Shown here one piece after another: positions 35,666-41,704 of a DNA stretch of 41,704 nt. Under the pieces are notes generated by a model. It was given only the letters and a program-made list of their open reading frames with translations. It was not told the DNA's origin and did not search any database. The DNA comes from an uncultured Flavobacterium sp. (GTDB lineage: Bacteria > Bacteroidota > Bacteroidia > Flavobacteriales > Flavobacteriaceae). Positions within the stretch are counted from its first letter, which is position 1. Each line of letters starts with the position of its first letter. The DNA lies in contig NZ_CAMLMK010000013.1 of NCBI RefSeq assembly GCF_946481155.1, positions 1 through 41,704 on the forward strand, written 5' to 3'. Made by a program: the position numbers and the translations under genes.

Positions 35666-35709
35666 TTTTTGTGGTATTAAGCGTTATTGATTATTGATTG
35701 ATATTCTCT

Positions 35710-36477
35710 TTAATTGCACTCCATTTCCAACAGCACCGGGCAATGATCGGAATGCACGGCATCCGGTAAAATCACGGCACGTTTCATTTTATCTTTAAGT
35801 GGCTCGCTCACTAAATTGTAATCGATACGCCAGCCTTTGTTATTCCCGCGGGCACCGGCTCTGTAACTCCACCAGCTGTAATGGTGCGGGTCTTTGTTAA
35901 AATGACGGAAGCTGTCTACAAATCCGTTTTTCATGAAGACATCCAACCACTCTCTTTCTTCAGGTAAAAATCCTGAAATCTTGGCATTTCGGATCGGATC
36001 ATGGATATCGATGGCCTGATGGCAGATGTTATAATCGCCTCCGATGATTAAATTCGGGATTTCATTTTTCAGGTTGTTGACATAATGCTGGAAATCCTCC
36101 ATGTATTTGAACTTATGCCCTAACCTGTCAATGTTTGTTCCCGAAGGCAAGTACAGGCTCATCACAGAAAATCCGTCAAAGTCCACGCGAAGGTTACGCC
36201 CTTCCTTGTCCATGTATTCGATTCCGGTTCCGTAAACCACATTGTTTGGTTTTATTTTGGAAAGCACTGCCACGCCACTATATCCTTTCTTTTCTGCGGA
36301 AAAATAATACTGGTACGGATAGCCGGCCAATTCAATTTCCATAACGGGAATCTGCTCGTGGGTCGCTTTGATTTCCTGAAGGCAGACAACATCCGGATTT
36401 GCGCTTTGCAGCCAGTCGAGTAAACCTTTGGAAATCGCGGAACGGATTCCGTTTACGTTGTACGAGATAATCTTCAT
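35710..36477 (-). CDS. xth: Exodeoxyribonuclease III (AP endonuclease, ExoA/Xth family)
   Basis: A 255-residue DNA repair nuclease. The EEP-fold motifs are complete: 'SYNVNGIRSA' (N7), E35 in 'VVCLQEIKA', 'YSGVAVLSK', 'IIGGDYNICH' and the C-terminal 'IDYNLVSEPL' and 'VHSDHCPVLLEM'. It incises abasic sites and trims 3' ends. The length fits single-domain bacterial ExoA. Its promoter box is at 36497-36504. Confidence 0.95.
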   Translation of the reverse strand: MKIISYNVNGIRSAISKGLLDWLQSANPDVVCLQEIKATHEQIPVMEIELAGYPYQYYFSAEKKGYSGVAVLSKIKPNNVVYGTGIEYMDKEGRNLRVDFDGFSVMSLYLPSGTNIDRLGHKFKYMEDFQHYVNNLKNEIPNLIIGGDYNICHQAIDIHDPIRNAKISGFLPEEREWLDVFMKNGFVDSFRHFNKDPHHYSWWSYRAGARGNNKGWRIDYNLVSEPLKDKMKRAVILPDAVHSDHCPVLLEMECN

Positions 36478-36496
36478 GCGTAATGTTTAATTTCTT

Positions 36497-36504
36497 CAAA
36501 AATA
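36497..36504 (-). promoter_or_regulatory. -7 promoter box of the exonuclease III gene
   Basis: TATTTTTG on the minus strand, exactly 19 nt before the ATG at 36477, in the divergent gap with the OlsF gene. Confidence 0.5.
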
Positions 36505-36638
36505 GCTAAAAAACAATCACTTTTATCACAGATTTAGTCAAATGTTATAAACAACTAATTGTCAATTAAATATCAAAAATATTGGTCTGAAAAGTCATAA
36601 TAATAATCAAAATCGTTTTCGTCATTCAACAGAATTGC

Positions 36639-36646
36639 TATCTTTG
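36639..36646 (+). promoter_or_regulatory. -7 promoter box of the OlsF-type gene
   Basis: TATCTTTG ends 25 nt before the ATG at 36672. A TTTT at 36616-36619 sits 19 nt upstream as -33 candidate. An earlier ATG at 36661 opens only a six-codon frame that overlaps the real start. Confidence 0.55.
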
Positions 36647-36671
36647 TTTTTATCGCCTAAATGAAGATTAA

Positions 36672-38480
36672 ATGGGGTTAGTTACCGCTAAAGAAGTTGC
36701 AAAAGCCATAAATACCGACAAATACGGAATGTTAGGCACTTTCTCCGGCTGGCTGCTGATGAAAGTTCTTCGCATTTCCACTCTTAATGATATTTACAAC
36801 AGGAACAAACAACTTAAAGATTTGGAGTTCCTGAATGCCATATTGGACGAATTTCACATCAAATTTGAGATTCCGGAAGAAGACCTGAAACGTCTTCCGA
36901 AGGAAGGGCCGTACATCACGATTTCCAATCATCCGCTGGGAGGAATCGACGGCATCCTGCTCCTGAAACTGATGCTTGAAAAAGAGCCGAATTTCAAAAT
37001 CATTGCCAATTTCCTTCTGCACCGCATCGAACCGATGAAGCCGTATATCATGCCGGTAAATCCGTTTGAAAATCATAAAGATGCCAAATCCAGTGTATTG
37101 GGCCTGAAGGAAACATTCCGTCATTTAAGCGACGGCAAGCCTTTGGGAATGTTCCCTGCCGGCGAAGTGTCGACCTACAAAGACGGAAAACTGGTAGTGG
37201 ACAAACAATGGGAAGAAGGCGCCATCAAAGTGATCCGAAAAGCACAGGTTCCTGTAATTCCGATTTATTTCCATGCACAAAACAGTAAGCTGTTCTATTG
37301 GCTTTCGAAAATAAACGACACGCTGCGTACCGCGAAACTGCCTTCAGAGCTGTTGACCCAAAAAGACCGTGTAATTAAAGTACGTATCGGAAAACCAATT
37401 TCGGTTGCTGAACAGAACGAACACGGAACCATTGAAGAATACTCGGAATTTTTACGCCGAAAAACCTATATGCTGGCCAATGCTTTTGAAAGCGAAAATA
37501 AACTGTTAACACCGCCAAGTCTTAAGATCCCGAAAAGTCCGAAGCAAATTGCCAAACCGGCCAATAACGAGCAGATTTTAAAGGAAGTGGACCAGCTTCG
37601 AAAAGGGGATTATCGATTGCTGCAAAGCAAAAACTATGAGGTTTTCTTTGTAAAAGCGGATAAGATTCCAAATATTTTGCATGAAATCGGCCGCCTTCGC
37701 GAGATTACATTCCGTGAGGTAGGTGAAGGAACCAATGAATCCCTTGATTTAGATAAATACGATAACTACTATTACCATATGTTCTTATGGGACGAGGACG
37801 CGCAGCAAATTGCAGGAGCGTACCGTATGGGCTTAGGTGCCGAAATCTACGCAAGCCACGGCATTGACGGATTCTATCTTCAGGAATTGTTCCGTTTCGA
37901 GCCGGAATTGTTTGACATGATGAGCAAATCCATTGAGATGGGCCGTGCTTTCATCACCAAAGAATACCAGCAAAAACCAATGCCTCTGTTCCTTTTATGG
38001 AAAGGTATTGTACACACCACATTGCACTATCCGGAACATAAATTCCTGATTGGCGGAGTGAGTATCAGTAACCAGTTTTCCGAATTTTCGAAATCGCTGA
38101 TGATTGAATTCATGAAGTCGAATTATTACGATCCGTATGTGGCGCAATATGTGCATCCGAAGAAAGAATTTAAAGTAACGCTGAAAGACGCGGACAAGGA
38201 TTTCATATTCAATGAAACGGAAGCCGACTTAAATAAATTTGACAAGATTATTGATGAACTGGAACCCGGAAGCTTACGTTTGCCTGTATTAATCAAAAAA
38301 TACATCAAACAGAATGCCCGCGTGGTTGCTTTTAATGTTGACCCGCTATTTAACAATGCGGTGGATGGCCTGATGTACATCCGAATTGCCGATATCCCCG
38401 AGAGCACTATGCGTCCCGTGATGGAAGAATTCCAGGCGGAACTGGAACGCAAATTGGCCGAAAAGGGTGAGAACATTTAA
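36672..38480 (+). CDS. olsF: Bifunctional acyltransferase, OlsF-type ornithine lipid synthase
   Basis: A 602-residue two-domain protein. Residues of about 50-280 are a PlsC/LPLAT-type O-acyltransferase with H87 to D93 in 'SNHPLGGIDG' (spacing HX5D) and 'LGMFPAGEVSTYKDGKL'. Residues of about 320-500 are a hemolysin-like GNAT domain of the OlsB type ('LREITFREVGEGTNESLDLDK'-type start, 'YYHMFLWDEDAQQIAGAYRM', 'LQELFRFEP', 'MGRAFITKEYQ'). In OlsF enzymes the GNAT part N-acylates ornithine and the PlsC part adds the ester-linked chain, giving ornithine lipids; I recall this activity being described for Serratia and F. johnsoniae proteins. It is probably membrane-associated. A small membrane protein gene follows 28 bases later. 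Confidence 0.8.
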   Translation: MGLVTAKEVAKAINTDKYGMLGTFSGWLLMKVLRISTLNDIYNRNKQLKDLEFLNAILDEFHIKFEIPEEDLKRLPKEGPYITISNHPLGGIDGILLLKLMLEKEPNFKIIANFLLHRIEPMKPYIMPVNPFENHKDAKSSVLGLKETFRHLSDGKPLGMFPAGEVSTYKDGKLVVDKQWEEGAIKVIRKAQVPVIPIYFHAQNSKLFYWLSKINDTLRTAKLPSELLTQKDRVIKVRIGKPISVAEQNEHGTIEEYSEFLRRKTYMLANAFESENKLLTPPSLKIPKSPKQIAKPANNEQILKEVDQLRKGDYRLLQSKNYEVFFVKADKIPNILHEIGRLREITFREVGEGTNESLDLDKYDNYYYHMFLWDEDAQQIAGAYRMGLGAEIYASHGIDGFYLQELFRFEPELFDMMSKSIEMGRAFITKEYQQKPMPLFLLWKGIVHTTLHYPEHKFLIGGVSISNQFSEFSKSLMIEFMKSNYYDPYVAQYVHPKKEFKVTLKDADKDFIFNETEADLNKFDKIIDELEPGSLRLPVLIKKYIKQNARVVAFNVDPLFNNAVDGLMYIRIADIPESTMRPVMEEFQAELERKLAEKGENI

Positions 38481-38508
38481 TAAACGTTAACCAATAAATA
38501 TCTTAATT

Positions 38509-38889
38509 ATGGGAGCACTGTTACTTGTTATGTTGTTTTTTTACCTGGCAATTGTTGTATTGCTGATTGCGGCACACTGGAAAGTATTCACAAAAGCCGA
38601 CAAACCGGGATGGGCTTGCCTTATTCCGATTTACAGTGCAATTGTGCATTTGGAAATCATCCGTAAACCTACCTGGTGGGTTTTCATGCTGTTGATTCCT
38701 TTTGTAAACATCTATTTTGCAATTGTAATGGTAAATGAATTGTCAAAAGCATTCGGAAAAAGTACTGGCTTTACCGTTGGAATGATTTTCCTTCCGTTTA
38801 TCTTCCTCCCTATTTTAGGTTTTGGGGATGCGCAATACCTTTACAACCAAACAGATGAAATGAATGAATTAGGAATGCCTCAGGCATAA
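38509..38889 (+). CDS. DUF5684 small membrane protein
   Basis: A 126-residue protein with four likely membrane helices ('LLLVMLFFYLAIVVLLIAA', 'WWVFMLLIPFVNIYFAIVMV', 'GMIFLPFIFLPIL' and a shorter one). The signature 'AHWKVFTKADKPGWACLIPIYSAIV' is typical of DUF5684, often found near or fused to signal peptidase I. The function is unknown. It is likely co-transcribed with olsF and ends at a strong terminator. Confidence 0.8.
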   Translation: MGALLLVMLFFYLAIVVLLIAAHWKVFTKADKPGWACLIPIYSAIVHLEIIRKPTWWVFMLLIPFVNIYFAIVMVNELSKAFGKSTGFTVGMIFLPFIFLPILGFGDAQYLYNQTDEMNELGMPQA

Positions 38890-38899
38890 TAATAAAAAC

Positions 38900-38930
38900 A
38901 AAAAGTCCCGAATAATTTCGGGACTTTTTT
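38900..38930. terminator. Bidirectional terminator
   Basis: AAAAAGTCCCGAA (38900-38912) and TTCGGGACTTTTT (38917-38929) form a perfect 13-bp stem with a TAAT loop. It serves the DUF5684 gene (+) and the convergent gene ending at 38946 (-). Confidence 0.9.
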
Positions 38931-38945
38931 ATTTGGCAACATTTT

Positions 38946-39551
38946 TTAGATTGCCTTAAGAATCATTTTAGCTAAAGATTTTCCTGTTTTAGCAAATCCT
39001 TCCCCAATCCTTGATTCATTGCTGAAATTACTCCCCCACTGATCTCCCGGAGCATGCTCGCTTGTGATTTCAGCCACTATTTTGCTTGGGTGCGCCGTCT
39101 CTACAAATCGCAATACCGTACTAACTTTTGCAGGCTGCTTCATCATGGCAACGTCCCAACCCGGATAAATCCAAACAACATCAACAATTAAAGTATATTT
39201 TGCAGATTTAAGCCCTTCCTGAAAGGAAAGATCTTTTTTCTCTTTAGAAAGAACAATATTTACCAGTTCCAGAAACTTAGGATTCCAGATCATCTCTTTA
39301 CTTCCTTCCCATTTCTTTTTCCAGATATCCCCGTTCCCACGGTTTTTCTCATTCAATTCAGCCGTTCTGTTTTTGACATATTCCGCCTCGGTTAAATTCT
39401 CTTTTAATAATTTCAGATTACTGTAAACGAATTCTACGTTTACTTCTTTCTGATCAGATAAAAACTTTAAATCTCCACTTGTAACTTTCATCTTTTGCGA
39501 CATAGCTAAAGAAGAAACTAACAATAAAGCCAAAACTGCAATTTTTCTCAT
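38946..39551 (-). CDS. Small exported protein of unknown function
   Basis: A 201-residue protein. A signal peptide is clear ('MRKIAVLALLLVSSLAMSQ'). The mature part starts with a Lys-rich segment, has 'YTLIVDVVWIYPGWDVAMMK' in the middle and a glycine-containing end 'RIGEGFAKTGKSLAKMILKA'. This layout suggests a periplasmic or outer-membrane-associated beta-rich protein. I do not recognise the family. It is a single gene, divergent from the crotonase gene; no full promoter box is seen, although a TTG lies 19 nt before its ATG. Confidence 0.75.
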   Translation of the reverse strand: MRKIAVLALLLVSSLAMSQKMKVTSGDLKFLSDQKEVNVEFVYSNLKLLKENLTEAEYVKNRTAELNEKNRGNGDIWKKKWEGSKEMIWNPKFLELVNIVLSKEKKDLSFQEGLKSAKYTLIVDVVWIYPGWDVAMMKQPAKVSTVLRFVETAHPSKIVAEITSEHAPGDQWGSNFSNESRIGEGFAKTGKSLAKMILKAI

Positions 39552-39651
39552 AGTACTGATTTTTAGTGTTCAATATCATAAAAATATTACTTTTATTCCA
39601 ATCCAGCCTATCATATCGTAAAAAAATTATTAAAAATAACCTTTCACTTTT

Positions 39652-39659
39652 TATCTTTA
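39652..39659 (+). promoter_or_regulatory. Probable -7 box of the crotonase-family gene
   Basis: TATCTTTA, one base off the consensus, ends 17 nt before the ATG at 39677. Confidence 0.35.
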
Positions 39660-39676
39660 CCGCAAATTCGACATTC

Positions 39677-40447
39677 ATGGCATCCGACAAACAAAACGGC
39701 ACTTTACAGACAAGCATCCAAAACAATATTGCTACCCTAACTTTTGGACATCCGGCAAGCAATTCTTTTCCGAGCACACAGTTACAACGATTGACTGACG
39801 AAATAAATCTCTTAAGCAATAATCCTGAAGTAACTGTTATCCTATTGAAAAGCGAAGGCGAAGGAGCCTTTTGCGCCGGCGCTTCGTTTGACGAATTATT
39901 AGCCGTATCCGATTTGGAGCAGGGAGCAAAATTCTTCTCAGGATTTGCCAATGTGATCAACGCCATGCGAAAATGTTCTAAATTAATTGTAGGCCGAATT
40001 CATGGGAAAGCCGTTGGCGGAGGAGTTGGATTAGCGGCTGCCTGTGATTATGCTTTAGCTACAACGGAAAGCGCTATTAAATTATCGGAGCTTGCTATCG
40101 GGATCGGCCCTTTTGTAATCGAACCGGTAGTTTCAAGAAGAATCGGAAAATCGGCATTAGGCGAAATGACCTTGGCCGCACACGAATGGAAAGACGCCTA
40201 TTGGGCACAGGAAAAAGGCTTATACGCCAAAGTATTCGAAACCACAGCCGAACTGGATGCCGCACTTGAAAATTTCACGTCAAAATTAGCCTCCTACAAT
40301 CCGGAAGCACTGGCAGAAATGAAGAAAGTATTGTGGGAAAGCACTGAAAACTGGGATACGCTCCTTTATGAAAGAGCAGGGATTTCAGGACGCTTAGTAT
40401 TATCCGATTTTACAGTAAATGCTTTAAGCCAATTCAAGAAAAAATAA
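39677..40447 (+). CDS. Enoyl-CoA hydratase/isomerase family protein
   Basis: A crotonase-fold protein of 256 residues. The oxyanion-hole stretches 'GAFCAGASFDEL' and 'HGKAVGGGVGLAAACDYALA' are present, and 'IKLSELAIGIGPFVIEPVV' holds a Glu at the place of the crotonase catalytic Glu. It acts on an acyl-CoA thioester; the exact substrate cannot be read from the sequence, and it may belong to fatty-acid or branched-chain amino-acid catabolism. The frame is open to 39566, but the extra 37 residues are low-complexity and include the promoter region; ATG 39677 (MASDKQNG) fits the family. Confidence 0.87.
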   Translation: MASDKQNGTLQTSIQNNIATLTFGHPASNSFPSTQLQRLTDEINLLSNNPEVTVILLKSEGEGAFCAGASFDELLAVSDLEQGAKFFSGFANVINAMRKCSKLIVGRIHGKAVGGGVGLAAACDYALATTESAIKLSELAIGIGPFVIEPVVSRRIGKSALGEMTLAAHEWKDAYWAQEKGLYAKVFETTAELDAALENFTSKLASYNPEALAEMKKVLWESTENWDTLLYERAGISGRLVLSDFTVNALSQFKKK

Positions 40448-40453
40448 AAATTC

Positions 40454-41077
40454 CTATCGTGTTTTCAGCCATCCGGTAATGCTCAGTCTGGGCTGTTTTA
40501 CCGGCTTTACTTCGTGTTCCAGAACCTGACTTTCAAAAATCACCATACGCCCTGGTTTAGGCACTATATTTCGTTCGGTCTCAACACCATTCTCTTCAAC
40601 ATAGATAGTCAGTTCTCCTCCAAAATCCATGTGCCAGTGTTCTTCATTTAAATAGCACACCATCGAAAGTTTCCGGCGGCTGTCATTTTGGAAAGTATCC
40701 AGGTGTCGTTTATAGAAGGTGCCTTCAGGATATAACGCATAATGAAATTCCTTGTCCTGAATACCGAGGAAACAGGTTCGGTTGAGATAGTGCACCAAAT
40801 CATTTATCCGGTCGAAATACATTTTCTCCGCTTCATTGACAGTGTTTTCATCGAGCCAAAGAATAAAATCACCACGAACCGCATCCATGACTTTCTCATT
40901 GGCCAAATTACCGATAGCTGACTTCTTAAAATTGTTTTCATCAAACTTTGACAGAAGACTTCTGCGTAAAACGGCCACTTCCTCCGGGGAGAAAAAATTG
41001 TCAGCAATACTGAATTTCTGATGCATCAGATCATCAATGATTTGCTCGTAAAGCGGATTGATTTCAAAATCACTCAT
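40454..41077 (-). CDS. 2-oxoglutarate/Fe(II)-dependent oxygenase (prolyl-4-hydroxylase-like)
   Basis: A 207-residue cytoplasmic protein. The iron ligands are H125 and D127 in 'FYKRHLDTF' and H188 in 'VLEHEVKPV'. Arg in 'QPRLSITGW' is in the place of the 2-oxoglutarate-binding residue. 'YLNEEHWHMDFGGELTIY' and 'PKPGRMVIFES' complete the double-stranded beta-helix of the P4H-like 2OG-Fe(II)_Oxy family. The substrate is unknown; bacterial relatives hydroxylate proteins or small molecules. It is convergent with the crotonase gene (6-base gap). Confidence 0.88.
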   Translation of the reverse strand: MSDFEINPLYEQIIDDLMHQKFSIADNFFSPEEVAVLRRSLLSKFDENNFKKSAIGNLANEKVMDAVRGDFILWLDENTVNEAEKMYFDRINDLVHYLNRTCFLGIQDKEFHYALYPEGTFYKRHLDTFQNDSRRKLSMVCYLNEEHWHMDFGGELTIYVEENGVETERNIVPKPGRMVIFESQVLEHEVKPVKQPRLSITGWLKTR

Positions 41078-41096
41078 AGGTTCCTAAATAACATTT

Positions 41097-41104
41097 CAAA
41101 GATA
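41097..41104 (-). promoter_or_regulatory. -7 promoter box of the 2OG oxygenase gene
   Basis: TATCTTTG on the minus strand, exactly 19 nt before the ATG at 41077. Confidence 0.55.
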
Positions 41105-41228
41105 AGCTGAAACCCACATCAAAAAAATATTTTTCTTCCGATGAAATAAAAAAATGGGATCCTGACAACAAAAATTCAAATACTTTTCCGGAAGAGAAAC
41201 CGAAAATGCATTGCTCGTTTTTATTTAC

Positions 41229-41236
41229 TAAATTTG
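41229..41236 (+). promoter_or_regulatory. -7 promoter box of the QueD-family gene
   Basis: TAAATTTG matches TAnnTTTG and ends 18 nt before the ATG at 41255. No preQ1-type aptamer is recognisable upstream. Confidence 0.55.
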
Positions 41237-41254
41237 TCACCTAATTAGGCTACG

Positions 41255-41704
41255 ATGAGCAACATCAGAATAACAAAACAATTTACTTTTGAAACCGGCC
41301 ATGCCTTGTATGGTTACGACGGAAAGTGCAAAAACGTGCACGGGCACAGCTATAAATTATCAGTAACTGTAATTGGCAAGCCGATAACCGATACTTCCAA
41401 CGTAAAGTTTGGGATGGTAATTGATTTTGGCGATTTAAAGAAAATTGTAAAAGAAGAAATTGTGGATCTTTTTGATCACGCTACCGTTTTCAATCAGAAT
41501 ACGCCGCATATTGAATTGGCCAACGAATTGAAAACCCGTGGACATCATGTAATTCTGGTAGAATATCAGCCCACAAGCGAAAACATGGTAATCGATTTTG
41601 CTGAAAAAATAAAAAATCGCCTACCCGATTCCATCAAGCTACACTCCCTAAAACTCCAGGAAACAGAAACGTCCTTCGCCGAATGGCACCAGTCGGATAA
41701 CTAA
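41255..41704 (+). CDS. queD: 6-carboxytetrahydropterin synthase / 6-pyruvoyl-tetrahydropterin synthase family (QueD-like)
   Basis: A 149-residue T-fold enzyme. The zinc ligands are H16, H29 and H31 ('FETGHALYGYDGKCKNVHGHSY') and the catalytic Cys is C25. 'GMVIDFGDLKKIVKEEIVDLFDHATVF' and the C-terminal 'LQETETSFAEW' are standard for the family. QueD converts dihydroneopterin triphosphate to 6-carboxytetrahydropterin on the way to queuosine; a PTPS role in pterin metabolism cannot be excluded. The stop codon is the last three bases of the window, so the gene is complete. Other queuosine genes are not in view. Confidence 0.88.
   Translation: MSNIRITKQFTFETGHALYGYDGKCKNVHGHSYKLSVTVIGKPITDTSNVKFGMVIDFGDLKKIVKEEIVDLFDHATVFNQNTPHIELANELKTRGHHVILVEYQPTSENMVIDFAEKIKNRLPDSIKLHSLKLQETETSFAEWHQSDN

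Noticed and set aside
39454..39966. A 170-residue minus-strand frame spanning the divergent promoter region
   Set aside because: It overlaps two better-supported genes (the exported protein and the crotonase) and the intergenic gap; composition is not protein-like.

Overview
The window looks like chromosomal DNA of a Flavobacterium-type bacterium (Bacteroidota, Flavobacteriia). The support is: secreted proteins with type IX secretion (T9SS) C-terminal sorting domains, -7 promoter boxes of the Bacteroidota form TAnnTTTG, almost no Shine-Dalgarno sequences, A/T-rich intergenic DNA, and typical families such as LytS/LytTR pairs, an OlsF-type ornithine-lipid synthase and DUF5684/DUF5995 proteins. 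I see no phage, insertion sequence, CRISPR array or rRNA. No stretch above 300 bases lacks a gene.

Layout. Positions 1-84 hold the 3' part of a tRNA-Leu(CAA) and its terminator, followed by a DUF5995 gene (-) and bioB (+). From 2.3 to 11.7 kb two very large T9SS cargo genes run leftward: a reprolysin-like metalloprotease, and an adhesin-like protein split by one in-frame amber codon at 8925-8927. recX (+) follows and converges on a leftward biotin operon (17.06 to 12.33 kb): bioF, a DUF2007/zinc-ribbon membrane protein, bioD, bioA and a FabF-like ketoacyl synthase. A third large T9SS gene (beta-propeller, PKD, MAM-like) lies directly upstream of bioF. The three large cargo proteins share a homologous C-terminal block of roughly 500 residues.

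From 22 to 34 kb come an AsmA-like/GT51 transglycosylase, a LytTR regulator with its TPR histidine kinase (-), and a divergent pair encoding an alpha/alpha-toroid protein and a VWA lipoprotein. They are followed by a sialidase-fold T9SS protein, a PQQ-type sugar dehydrogenase with a T9SS tail, and a DUF6624-like protein. From 33.5 to 41.7 kb the genes are mostly housekeeping: aldo/keto reductase, OmpA lipoprotein, exonuclease III, OlsF, DUF5684, a small secreted protein, a crotonase, a 2OG-Fe(II) oxygenase and a QueD/PTPS-family enzyme ending at the last base.

How it fits together. bioB plus the bioF-D-A operon cover the late steps of biotin synthesis. No bioC, bioH or bioW is present, so the KAS in the operon is a candidate for pimeloyl-precursor supply. 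The T9SS genes export surface or secreted proteins. The least explained unit is the kinase/regulator pair next to the toroid/VWA pair. The clearest anomalies are the amber codon inside the adhesin gene and a near-constant 18-19 nt distance between -7 boxes and start codons at several unrelated genes.
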